This document shows, one piece after another, positions 1 to 5,976 of a stretch of DNA of 6,645 nt. Origin of the DNA: an uncultured Chloroflexaceae bacterium. Its GTDB lineage: Bacteria; Chloroflexota; Chloroflexia; Chloroflexales; Chloroflexaceae. Location: positions 1-6,645 of the forward strand of contig CAKZQX010000510.1 of the NCBI GenBank assembly GCA_937141995.1, given 5' to 3'. Position 1 is the stretch's first letter; every line of letters starts with the position of its first letter. Made by a program: the position numbers and the translations under genes. The notes under the pieces were generated by a model. The model was not told where the DNA came from. It saw only the letters and a program-made list of their open reading frames with translations, and ran no database searches.

Positions 1-1380
1 CTGTTCTTCCAGCCGGCCCCGTTCCTCGGAGAAACGGTTAAACTCATCAATCAGCGGCGTGGCGACCACTTCGGACGGAACCTGCTTGAGCGCATGTTCC
101 AGGCGACTCTGCTCTGACTCAAGGTCTTCCAACTGCTGTGCCAGCGCGTGCAATCGCTGTGGCACCTGTTGAGTTGCCTCATCAATCCAGGTATGTAGCG
201 TATCCCGATCCTGCGTCGAGAGGGAGTGGCGCAACGCAGTGATTTCCAGTTCCGTCGGTGGTTGCAACAGAGCATGTACCGCACTCGCAATCCCGGCCCA
301 GTCCTGGGGCGATACCGCCGGGGCAGTCTGTTCCTGGAACTGTGGATTAAGCAACTTGAGCGCAACCTCGGATGCCTGCACCTGCCGATCCGCATAGACC
401 AGTCGCTCACGTTCGATCGCTTCCTCCTGCTGGAGATGGTCACGCAACCGGAGACACCAGCGCGGCGTAATCGCAAACGGGAGCAACTCCGTGGCAAGTT
501 CCCGGATTGCGGCGCGAGTCTGCTCCAGTTCCTGCGCAACGGCCTGCCGGCGGGATTCAAGCGCGTCACGCTGGTTGATAAAGCCCGCGCCCTCACGCAG
601 CAGCGCCTGACGGGCTCTATCCTGCTGCATACTGATCCAATCCAGCCGGGAGCGCAGTTGGGCCTGATCCTGCCGCCGTTCAAGCACCTGCTGGGCGTGT
701 GCTTCATACGCCGCCTGAGCCCGCTCCATTGCCTGCTGCAGGCGTGAACGATCCTGTTTCTCCTGCTGCCGGAGATACACACTCAGGTCCGAGCGTAGCC
801 GATTGACCAGATCCAGGTTGAGCAACCCACGCACAGCGGTTGCCAGTGCTTCGGCTTCACTCGCATCATCGGCAAGTGCCTGAATCTGTTCACCATCAAA
901 GAAGAAAAGATCGGCTACTCCGGGGGGGGTCAGATCGCGCAGGAAATCATTCCAGTGCTCGGCGGCAATCTCCTGAAGCAGTTGACCATCTTTGTAGATC
1001 GAAATCTGCTCATGCAGTGCTTGCCCCTCACCCCGCCATGAACGCACTGCATCATACGTACTGCGTACACCGGCATGGGTATGCTCAAAAATCAGACCGA
1101 CATTCGCCGATAACACCCCCGGCGACTGGTCAGAGCGGCGGTGAAAGCGCTGGCGAATGTAGGTTTCATAGTCAACTCGTCGCACGCGCGAACCAAGCGC
1201 TCCCCGGCCATACAAACATAAACGGATTGCTTCCAGGATAGTGGTCTTACCCGCGCCATTTTTTCCACCGAAGAGTATCAGCGGGCGCGTTTCACCGTCC
1301 TGGGACTGAGGACGCAACTCAAACTCGTGGCGACCCTGGAATACTCCCAGGTCGGTAATGGTCAGGCGCGTAAAAATCAT
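1..1380 (-). CDS. dndD: DndD, DNA phosphorothioation ATPase (N-terminal 460 aa, runs off the window)
   Basis: The frame is open from the ATG at 1380 to the window edge with no stop. Seen: an N-terminal P-loop GGKNGAGKTT (residues 38-47) after a Rad50/SbcC-like start (MIFTRLTITDLGVFQG), the FFFDGE motif (159-164) after TPPG, then long Gln/Glu/Arg-rich stretches of coiled-coil character (about 195-300 and 395-460) separated by a more hydrophobic segment with LLPFAI (299-304). Family knowledge: DndD is an SMC-like ATPase that works with DndC and DndE in inserting sulfur into the DNA backbone; full proteins are usually about 650-700 aa, so the C-terminal third with Walker B lies outside. The ATG overlaps the dndC stop (ATGA) and has only a weak Shine-Dalgarno site, suggesting coupled translation. 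An 8-G run (922-929) lies within codons 151-154. An SbcC-like repair ATPase is the alternative, but the dndB-dndC context makes DndD much more likely. Confidence 0.93.
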   Translation of the reverse strand, partial: MIFTRLTITDLGVFQGRHEFELRPQSQDGETRPLILFGGKNGAGKTTILEAIRLCLYGRGALGSRVRRVDYETYIRQRFHRRSDQSPGVLSANVGLIFEHTHAGVRSTYDAVRSWRGEGQALHEQISIYKDGQLLQEIAAEHWNDFLRDLTPPGVADLFFFDGEQIQALADDASEAEALATAVRGLLNLDLVNRLRSDLSVYLRQQEKQDRSRLQQAMERAQAAYEAHAQQVLERRQDQAQLRSRLDWISMQQDRARQALLREGAGFINQRDALESRRQAVAQELEQTRAAIRELATELLPFAITPRWCLRLRDHLQQEEAIERERLVYADRQVQASEVALKLLNPQFQEQTAPAVSPQDWAGIASAVHALLQPPTELEITALRHSLSTQDRDTLHTWIDEATQQVPQRLHALAQQLEDLESEQSRLEHALKQVPSEVVATPLIDEFNRFSEERGRLEEQ

Positions 1381-2825
1381 GAGGCTGCTTCTTCCACCTC
1401 GGTCAACAACGGCAGATTGTAAGCCTGACGCACTGCGGTCTCATCGCGCCATTCTTCACGAAATACCTCATCGATCCGCTGGAAAATACCGGCGCGGCGC
1501 TGCATACCCTGCATCTGCCGTTCTTGCTCCAGTAAGCGGGCAACCAGATCGGTCGGAATGGTATGTTCCCGGCAAATTTCGTGCAACACCCGATATTCCT
1601 GGGCTGAAAATGCGCCGATATCATCCTGAAGCCAGTCAAGCGTCTGGCCCGTCATTTCAGCATAGATCTGGGGCACCGAGTCTTCCCAATCCTGACGCTC
1701 AGTTCGCCAGATGCGCCGGATTTCATGTAACTCGGCCTCATTGATAAGTTCCTGCCGCTCGTCTGGCCCCTCGGCCCGAATCTGGTTCTGTGTGTCCAGC
1801 AATCGCCGCAAAATCTCTTTACAGAAATCCAGGCGATAGGGACCGCGAATGAGCTTGCCATCCTTGACCGAAACTTGCCCCGTGCGCCGTTTATGTTCCC
1901 GGTAGTGATGCTTTCTGGCCGGATCTTGCGTTTCAGCTAGCCAATCACGAAACTCGAGCAACGGCAGCATCCACTCTTCGCCACTGTCGATCATCGCCTC
2001 CATGGACTTATCGCGGGTTACCACGGTACAGGTCCAGCAGCCGAAGCGGCTATTCCCACACGAGGGCGTTGTATCGTCCACCACCAGCGGGCACTCCCCG
2101 GCCTGCGCACTCCGATAGAGCGCCGCCAGATCGCGGTTATTGCTGCCCCAGGGCGATGGCACCTGGAGCAGATAGGTCCAGACATCATCGGTCGTAAAAT
2201 CCTCGATAGGCGTGTAAACATAAGCCCGCGTAAGGATATGGTGGCGACCCAGGCGGCTCCCCGTGATTTTGCCATGCTTGCTGGTCATCACCTGTGCCCG
2301 GCTGGTGCTCTCGGTTTTGCGACCGCCCAGCACCATGACCACCTCACCAAACTCAGCCGCTCGATCCAGAATAAACCGGTTGGCTGGCGCAATTTTCATG
2401 CGCTCGGTACACCAGCGAAAGCGCTGCGTAGGAGCGGGATAGCCCCGTCCGATTAAATTGACCCAGAAGGTATCGGTAACTTGCGGCACAACTTTCTGTG
2501 CTTCAAAGGGCATATTCTGCGCCTGCGCCGTTTCGTTAATGCGGCGGAGTGTGGCATCGAGATAGTCAACAATCACCGGAGTTTCAACCAGTGTATCCGA
2601 GGCAATCACATAGACCGGCTTGAGCCGCTGCTCAACCGGCAGGTCGGCAAGGGCATACCAGACCAGTTGCAGCGTGGTGGTCGAGTCCTTGCCACCGCTA
2701 TAGCCGACAACCCAGGGCATCTGGTTTGAGGTATATACTTCACGGATCTCGTTATAAATATCGTCAAGGGTATATCGATCAAAAATGGAGTGATTCTCAC
2801 CAGGCAATCCCGCACGTGGATTCAT
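1377..2825 (-). CDS. dndC: DndC, phosphorothioation sulfurtransferase (PAPS-reductase-like)
   Basis: 482 aa, complete. Seen: the PP-loop SGGKDS (residues 43-48) within WVVGYSGGKDSTTTLQLVW, ASDTLVETP (75-83), RFRWCTERMK with Cys139, GGRKTES (167-173), and four clustered cysteines C245, C256, C263 and C266 (spacing C-x10-C-x6-C-x2-C) suited to an iron-sulfur cluster. Family knowledge: DndC belongs to the PAPS reductase/ATP pyrophosphatase superfamily, has ATP pyrophosphatase activity, carries a 4Fe-4S cluster and takes sulfur from a cysteine desulfurase for DNA phosphorothioation; it acts in the cytoplasm with DndD and DndE. The length and the C-terminal helical extension beyond residue 300 fit DndC better than CysH. 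The start at 2825 is backed by GAGGAG (2832-2837) six bases upstream. It overlaps dndB by four bases at its start and dndD by four at its end. All expected motifs are intact. Confidence 0.96.
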   Translation of the reverse strand: MNPRAGLPGENHSIFDRYTLDDIYNEIREVYTSNQMPWVVGYSGGKDSTTTLQLVWYALADLPVEQRLKPVYVIASDTLVETPVIVDYLDATLRRINETAQAQNMPFEAQKVVPQVTDTFWVNLIGRGYPAPTQRFRWCTERMKIAPANRFILDRAAEFGEVVMVLGGRKTESTSRAQVMTSKHGKITGSRLGRHHILTRAYVYTPIEDFTTDDVWTYLLQVPSPWGSNNRDLAALYRSAQAGECPLVVDDTTPSCGNSRFGCWTCTVVTRDKSMEAMIDSGEEWMLPLLEFRDWLAETQDPARKHHYREHKRRTGQVSVKDGKLIRGPYRLDFCKEILRRLLDTQNQIRAEGPDERQELINEAELHEIRRIWRTERQDWEDSVPQIYAEMTGQTLDWLQDDIGAFSAQEYRVLHEICREHTIPTDLVARLLEQERQMQGMQRRAGIFQRIDEVFREEWRDETAVRQAYNLPLLTEVEEAAS

Positions 2826-3928
2826 CCGACACTCCTCATTTCCAAAGGCTTATCCATCTTCGGTTCCATTTCCGCTTCCTCTGCCGAGAGCGGAAGTTTC
2901 AGTGCCTGCTTGATCGCGTTAGCCGTCAGATTGACATTTAATCCAGCCTTGCTCATCTTGCCATGCTCCATTGCACGCCCTTCCCAGAGCTTTGTATTAA
3001 CCCGCCGCCAGTCCATTTGGGCCAGCGGAGCAACCTGTTCTTTCCAGGAATCCGGGTAAGTCGTTACCAGCGTGTGCCCGGCAATACCCAATGCATGCAG
3101 CGCAACGCCATGCGCATGCACATAATCGTTACGCAGACTGGCAGCATTCATCTCACGTCTGATAATTAAGCGCCACTCAAGAATGGTCTCTCCCAGAACC
3201 GACCAGTAATCGCAGGCCAGCACCTGATCATTGCGGGTGATATCTGCGCCGCGCCCCTTGAGTAGCAGTGCCTGGGTCGCCTGATAAATGGCACTGAGCG
3301 TAAAGAGTTTTACACTCCGGTTAGAAATTGTCGTCTTTTCTGTCTCAGTCAAACCCCGAAAAATAGGAACAGTATCAACCAGACTCAACGCCAGACGCGC
3401 AAGCGGATCACGCTTGTCGTAGAGGATACCAATAGACCGGGTTGGGCGCACTGCGTGCTTATTCAGATCGGCAAAAACCTGCTGGCTGCGTTCCAGACCG
3501 GCATCAACAAAGAAGACGACTGATACCGTTTCATCACCGAGATGTGGGTTTTCTTTTAAGGCTTCTTCGATAGCCGCACGCCGATGCTGTCCATCGTTGA
3601 TTAAGAAGCGTGCCGTCATCGGAACAATCAGCGTGCCGATATTCCGATTCTGCCCATGCTGCTCAAGGGGATCAAATTGTATATCGCCATCAATCGACGC
3701 CGTAATTGAAGAGAAAACATACTCAGTTGGGTTTTCGAGAATATAGCGGGCAATCTCAGGAACACGGGCACGGTTCAAAATCCGCTGCGCACGTAATTCC
3801 GGCGGCAACTCATCCTCATCAAAGAGGAAAATTTTCGGAATCAGCTTGAGTGGACACATTACCAGGTAATACTCGCGGCCGGCCTGCATCCCCCGTAATG
3901 CCGTGAACTGGTAATTGAACGCTTCCAT
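2822..3928 (-). CDS. dndB: DndB, DGQHR-domain regulator of phosphorothioation
   Basis: 368 aa, complete. Seen: the DGQHRR signature (residues 112-117) within FLINDGQHRRAAIEEAL, followed by QQVFADLNKHAVRPTRS (149-165), both hallmarks of the DGQHR family to which DndB belongs. Family knowledge: DndB is not needed for sulfur incorporation; loss of it raises or disturbs modification, and the Salmonella homologue DptB has been reported as a transcriptional repressor of its own operon. Inference: here it could bind the palindrome in the operon promoter at 4518-4563. The start at 3928 follows a short-spaced GAGGT (3932-3936) that overlaps the stop codon of the upstream 155-aa gene, so the two are translated from one message. 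The C-terminus (about 345-368) is charged and looks like a tail. Length is normal for the family. Confidence 0.94.
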   Translation of the reverse strand: MEAFNYQFTALRGMQAGREYYLVMCPLKLIPKIFLFDEDELPPELRAQRILNRARVPEIARYILENPTEYVFSSITASIDGDIQFDPLEQHGQNRNIGTLIVPMTARFLINDGQHRRAAIEEALKENPHLGDETVSVVFFVDAGLERSQQVFADLNKHAVRPTRSIGILYDKRDPLARLALSLVDTVPIFRGLTETEKTTISNRSVKLFTLSAIYQATQALLLKGRGADITRNDQVLACDYWSVLGETILEWRLIIRREMNAASLRNDYVHAHGVALHALGIAGHTLVTTYPDSWKEQVAPLAQMDWRRVNTKLWEGRAMEHGKMSKAGLNVNLTANAIKQALKLPLSAEEAEMEPKMDKPLEMRSVG

Positions 3929-3934
3929 ACAACC

Positions 3935-4402
3935 TCATTCACTGAGACCGACCATGGTCAGCTTCATAGATTCTATCCACGACTGGATCTCTTCGTCCTT
4001 ACGCGCCTCCAGGAAACTTGTTAACGCAGTTGCGTGCTGAACATCTTCAAAGAACTCAATGAAACCGTACCCTAGTTCATCAAGCAGTCGCCAGCGCCCC
4101 TTGGGTGTAAACATTGGGTTGTGCAACGCGTCAGGGTGAATCGCATGCACTTCGTAGCCGGAAATCATCTCACCGCCTTTTGTCCGTCCCGTAACTTCTT
4201 GTGCGGTTTGTGCCAGTTCCTCGGTATAAGGCCAGACCAAATGACGTTCAGCCCTGGCTTCATCACAAAACGGCCGGTACGGGTAGAGCGCAAAGCCATG
4301 GTACTTTCCAGATTTATCCCCAAGATAGTCCTCAAGATCTTGCAGTTCGTGGTCACTGGTGAGTAACAGCGCCTTGACCGGCGTGATCGGAAAGTCTATC
4401 AT
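3935..4402 (-). CDS. Unrecognised 155-aa protein, first gene of the dnd operon
   Basis: I do not recognise this family. The frame could start at 4546 (203 aa), but that ATG lies upstream of the predicted transcription start, so I choose the ATG at 4402, which has AAGGA at 4410-4414 with a seven-base spacer. The product begins MIDFPITPVKALLLTSDHEL and is soluble: no signal peptide, no membrane segment, no helix-turn-helix. Visible traits are an aromatic patch YHGFALYPYRPFCDEARAE (residues 34-52), WPYTEEL (57-63), YEVHAIHPDALHNP (83-96), GRWRLLDELGYGFIEFFED (102-120) and an acidic amphipathic C-terminus (129-148). It holds one Cys (46) and several His, but no recognisable metal or nuclease motif. 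Its stop sits six bases before dndB and overlaps the dndB ribosome binding site. It occupies the place where some clusters carry dndA but bears no resemblance to a cysteine desulfurase. A dnd-linked accessory role is inference from position only. Confidence 0.82.
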   Translation of the reverse strand: MIDFPITPVKALLLTSDHELQDLEDYLGDKSGKYHGFALYPYRPFCDEARAERHLVWPYTEELAQTAQEVTGRTKGGEMISGYEVHAIHPDALHNPMFTPKGRWRLLDELGYGFIEFFEDVQHATALTSFLEARKDEEIQSWIESMKLTMVGLSE

Positions 4403-4409
4403 GACAGTA

Positions 4410-4414
4410 TCCTT
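4410..4414 (-). promoter_or_regulatory. Ribosome binding site deciding the start of the 155-aa gene
   Basis: AAGGA on the minus strand, seven bases before the ATG at 4402. It favours this start over the ATG at 4546, which lies upstream of the predicted transcription start of the operon promoter. Confidence 0.7.
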
Positions 4415-4517
4415 GTCTGGTAAGGCTGGCAGAGAACAGAACGGTACACTCCTTGCATGTTTTACCGCGCAAAGGTTATGATTGCAGTGTGATGTAAGGT
4501 CTGGGGGAGATGATAAA

Positions 4518-4563
4518 GACAAACAAGGGCTTTTGGAAGTATACAAGAAAGCCCTTGTTTGTC
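4518..4563. repeat. Perfect 16-bp inverted repeat centred on the dnd promoter -10
   Basis: Arm GACAAACAAGGGCTTT (4518-4533) is repeated in perfect inverted form at 4548-4563, with a 14-base centre (4534-4547). The symmetry centre, between 4540 and 4541, coincides with the centre of the predicted -10 box. Two readings are possible: an operator for a dimeric or tetrameric repressor (DndB or one of the nearby Xre proteins), or a terminator hairpin for the 160-aa gene that ends at 4609 on the same strand. The T-rich tail after the second arm on the minus strand is short and interrupted (CTTTATC), so I prefer the operator; both may hold. Confidence 0.8.
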
Positions 4564-4565
4564 AA
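4538..4565 (-). promoter_or_regulatory. Predicted promoter of the dnd operon
   Basis: On the minus strand TTGACA (4560-4565) is followed after 16 bases by TATACT (4538-4543). The -35 is a perfect match and the -10 matches the sigma-70 consensus at five of six positions. Transcription would start near 4530-4532, leaving a leader of about 130 bases before the ATG at 4402. The -35 overlaps one arm of a perfect inverted repeat, the -10 lies at its centre and the transcription start falls at the edge of the other arm, the layout of an operator-controlled promoter. It is the only strong promoter-like sequence I see ahead of the dnd genes. Confidence 0.7.
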
Positions 4566-4608
4566 ACTTTCAATAAAAGCAAGTGTATTTAGCAACACGA
4601 CTATCCCC

Positions 4609-5091
4609 TCACTCCCCCCGCACCGCTACCTCTCGCCGCAAAAAGCGATAGCCGACCGCGTCATCCAGGGCGGTGCCGGGCAAGCGGTAGCCCTGCACCG
4701 ACTGCACTCCCAGCCCGGCCCAGCGCCAGTACCAGAGCCCATCGGGGTTGTGGGTCAGTTCCAGCCCCGCCAGGCTCAGGCGGTTCAGCAGGGGCACCAG
4801 GGCATCCAGCATACGCTTCATCAGGAACGGTGTGCTTAACAGCAGCTCCTCGGTTGCGTCCGGCTCCGGCGGCAGGTCATAGGCGGCTGCTTTATCAACC
4901 GTATTCTGTACCAGGTAGTCCGGCAGTTCCACCCAGAGTTCCGCCGTCTGCGAGATCATCTCAACCGAACCACCCGACGGTACCTCCAGCGGCTCACCCG
5001 CCGGCGGCGCAATCCCCTGGCACTGGAGCCACTCGGCGAATAGCAACACCATCCGATCCGGCCCCTGCAATGTGATGCGTAGATTTGACAT
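4609..5091 (-). CDS. Unrecognised 160-aa protein
   Basis: I do not recognise the family. The start at 5091 is strongly supported by AGGAGGT (5098-5104) with a six-base spacer. The product starts MSNLRITLQGPDRMVLLFAEWLQ, has a Pro/Gly-rich linker (residues 26-42), a helical middle (79-112, including LMKRMLDALVPLLNRLSLAGLEL) and an aromatic strand LWYWRWAGLGV (119-129) before RLPGTALDDAVGYRFLRREVAVRG. It looks soluble and cytoplasmic with no membrane segment, signal peptide or DNA-binding motif. It lies on the same strand as the dnd genes but is separated from the next gene by about 206 bases that contain the dnd promoter, so it is probably a separate transcription unit. It is divergent from the Xre gene at 5233. 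GC is higher than in the flanking AT-rich spacers, consistent with a real gene. Confidence 0.8.
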   Translation of the reverse strand: MSNLRITLQGPDRMVLLFAEWLQCQGIAPPAGEPLEVPSGGSVEMISQTAELWVELPDYLVQNTVDKAAAYDLPPEPDATEELLLSTPFLMKRMLDALVPLLNRLSLAGLELTHNPDGLWYWRWAGLGVQSVQGYRLPGTALDDAVGYRFLRREVAVRGE

Positions 5092-5097
5092 AATATA

Positions 5098-5104
5098 ACC
5101 TCCT
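5098..5104 (-). promoter_or_regulatory. Strong ribosome binding site of the 160-aa gene
   Basis: AGGAGGT on the minus strand, six bases before the ATG at 5091. It is a full match to the anti-Shine-Dalgarno core and fixes the start. Confidence 0.85.
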
Positions 5105-5112
5105 GGATTTTT

Positions 5113-5150
5113 AGCTATCAGTGATCAGCTTTCAGCTTTCAGCTATTAGC
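5113..5150. repeat. Heptanucleotide tandem repeat (AGCTTTC-like)
   Basis: Five consecutive 7-base units, AGCTATC, AGTGATC, AGCTTTC, AGCTTTC and AGCTATT, followed by AGC. They lie in the untranslated region just upstream of the ribosome binding site of the 160-aa gene. Degenerate heptamer repeats of this type occur between genes in some cyanobacteria and Chloroflexota; their role is unknown. Confidence 0.8.
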
Positions 5151-5181
5151 CCACACTACCCATATCGTTACATTGATTTCA

Positions 5182-5210
5182 ATTTTATCCTATTTTGGGA
5201 TATTCTGCAA
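5182..5210 (-). promoter_or_regulatory. Possible promoter of the 160-aa gene
   Basis: On the minus strand TTGCAG (5205-5210) is followed after 17 bases by TAAAAT (5182-5187). The -10 matches at five of six positions but the -35 at only three. It lies in the short AT-rich gap between the divergent genes and overlaps the TGGGATAT direct repeats, so an Xre-type protein could control it. Weak prediction. Confidence 0.3.
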
Positions 5211-5218
5211 TGGGATAT
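5196..5218 (+). repeat. Direct repeat TGGGATAT, period 15, in the divergent spacer
   Basis: TGGGATAT occurs at 5196-5203 and again at 5211-5218, immediately ahead of the Xre gene start at 5233. Two helically spaced direct copies next to a regulator gene could be an autoregulatory operator, but this is inference from position; the motif is short and AT-rich. Confidence 0.4.
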
Positions 5219-5232
5219 ATTCTCTTCCTCAA

Positions 5233-5481
5233 ATGCCGAAACAAATCTACACTTCTGAATATCAACATTTCCTCGTCCGGTTGCGTGCTGCCCGTAAGCG
5301 TGCGGAGTTGACGCAGATCGAGGTTGCCCAACGCCTGGGAAAACCACAGTCCTACGTCTCGAAGTGCGAGTCGGGTGAGCGGCGGGTAGATGCGGTTGAG
5401 GTGGCGGCTTTTGCCAGGCTGTATGGCGTATCTGTGGAAGAGTTGGTATCATCCACGCCAGAAGAGTATGTCGAGGAATAA
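5233..5481 (+). CDS. Xre/Cro-family helix-turn-helix regulator (82 aa)
   Basis: The product is a single compact HTH_3 (Cro/CI) domain: FLVRLRAARKRAELTQIEVA (residues 13-32) forms helices 1 and 2, and SYVSKCESGERRVDAVEV (40-57) includes the recognition helix with the typical S-x-x-S-x-x-E-x-G-x-R pattern, followed by FARLYGVSVEELV (60-72). Such proteins bind short operators as dimers and commonly repress phage, toxin-antitoxin or restriction-modification genes. An in-frame ATG at 5173 would add 20 residues with no family resemblance (MISILSYFGIFCNGIYSLPQ), so I take the ATG at 5233. No good Shine-Dalgarno is visible; the message may be leaderless or nearly so. A second Xre gene follows 50 bases downstream on the same strand, and an unrelated gene diverges. 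The target is unknown; self-regulation and control of the neighbouring dnd promoter are both possible. Confidence 0.88.
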   Translation: MPKQIYTSEYQHFLVRLRAARKRAELTQIEVAQRLGKPQSYVSKCESGERRVDAVEVAAFARLYGVSVEELVSSTPEEYVEE

Positions 5482-5627
5482 CGACGACACATTCCTGAAA
5501 ATCGACGTTTCCACCGGATGAGCAATTGACGATGCAACGATTTGGCGAAAAGCTGCGTACTCTGCGCAAACAGCGTGGTATGACCATTATGGAATTGGCC
5601 GATGCAATTGGCTATGCCGCGTATAGT

Positions 5628-5633
5628 CATATT
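5628..5633. repeat. Target site duplication, left copy (CATATT)
   Basis: CATATT directly abuts the left inverted repeat of the inserted element and is repeated directly after its right end at 5852-5857. In the uninterrupted gene it would be a single copy encoding His-Ile. Confidence 0.88.
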
Positions 5634-5851
5634 ACAGGAGTTACGCAGTCGGTTCCAAACCAGGCGTCTGCCTGGACAACCGGCCCGATTCGCCTCCGGC
5701 AGGGTGGAATGGAACATTCTTTTTCCGGAAAATTTGGCTCTCCGAGCCAAATTTTCCGGAAAAAGACAAAAACGTACCATGCTGCCGCAGGCGAAATACG
5801 CTGTTATCGAGAGCAAACGGTCCGTTTGAACGCGCACCGCGTAACTCCTGT
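5634..5851. mobile_element. 218-bp non-autonomous transposable element (MITE type)
   Basis: It is bounded by perfect 13-bp terminal inverted repeats, ACAGGAGTTACGC (5634-5646) and its inverse (5839-5851), and by a 6-bp CATATT duplication. It has no transposase gene; the only open frame is host frame read through. Inside are a 6-bp hairpin (5660-5675), an imperfect inverted pair TTCGCCTCCGGCAG / CTGCCGCAGGCGAA (5689-5702 and 5782-5795, one mismatch), a perfect 23-bp stem with a 3-base loop (5718-5766), and the palindrome CAAACGGTCCGTTTG (5814-5828). Much of the element can therefore fold back on itself. A full-length insertion sequence with the same ends elsewhere in the genome would be needed to mobilise it; I cannot assign the family from the ends alone. 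The insertion inactivates an Xre regulator. Confidence 0.92.
5718..5766. repeat. Perfect 23-bp central hairpin of the element
   Basis: Arms 5718-5740 and 5744-5766 are exact inverse complements around the loop TCC; the stem contains TTTTTCCGGAAAATTTGGCTC-type sequence with A/T-rich outer parts. It would form a very stable hairpin in RNA or single-stranded DNA. With T-rich or A-rich outer arms it could also stop transcription in either direction, cutting the chimeric message short. Confidence 0.93.
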
Positions 5852-5857
5852 CATATT
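5852..5857. repeat. Target site duplication, right copy (CATATT)
   Basis: Second copy of the 6-bp duplication flanking the element, immediately after the right inverted repeat; it reads His-Ile in the frame of the regulator's C-terminal part. Confidence 0.88.
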
Positions 5858-5976
5858 AACGAAATCGAGACAGGCAAGCGTGAACCGTCGCTACGATTTG
5901 CGCTAAAAATATCTCAATTCTTCAATGTGACAACGGACCAACTCCTGCGGGATGATCTTGAGGTTGGGGAGTAATA

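Larger units (their letters stand above)
5532..5974 (+). pseudogene. Second Xre-family regulator, split by a transposable element
   Basis: The N-terminal part is MQRFGEKLRTLRKQRGMTIM followed by ELADAIGYAAYSHI (34 codons, 5532-5633). The C-terminal part resumes after the insertion as NEIETGKREPSLRFALKISQ and FFNVTTDQLLRDDLEVGE, ending at tandem TAA stops (5972-5977). Removing 224 bases (the 218-bp element plus one CATATT copy) rejoins the two parts in frame as a 72-aa HTH_3 protein with a normal YSHINEIETGKREPS recognition helix. As it stands the insertion falls inside that helix; the host frame instead reads through element sequence and stops at 5904-5906, giving a chimera with no complete DNA-binding domain. 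A TTG at 5526 is an alternative start two codons upstream. The lack of other damage suggests a recent insertion. It is the downstream partner of the intact Xre gene at 5233. Confidence 0.9.

Noticed and set aside
51..782. 243-aa minus-strand frame
   Set aside because: It overlaps dndD in another frame on the same strand; the product is rich in Arg, Cys and Ser, as expected of a shifted GC-rich coiled-coil gene.
226..1241. Open frames on the plus strand at 226-747 and 840-1241
   Set aside because: They lie opposite dndD, whose minus-strand frame is continuous with Walker A and FFFDGE motifs; the plus-strand products are Arg/His/Pro-rich with no family features.
4403..4546. N-terminal extension of the 155-aa gene to the ATG at 4546
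   Set aside because: That ATG lies upstream of the predicted -10 and transcription start, and the extra 48 residues are Ser/Pro/Cys-rich with no family look; AAGGA supports 4402.
4830..5075. 81-aa Pro/Ala-rich plus-strand frame
   Set aside because: It is antisense to the 160-aa gene, which has an ideal ribosome binding site; the composition is typical of an antisense frame in GC-rich DNA.
5173..5232. 20-residue N-terminal extension of the 82-aa Xre protein
   Set aside because: The extra residues fall in the AT-rich divergent spacer and have no counterpart in Cro/CI domains.
5602..5829. 75-aa plus-strand frame and minus-strand frames across 5352-5837
   Set aside because: They run through the transposable element and its hairpin and have no transposase motifs or ribosome binding sites.
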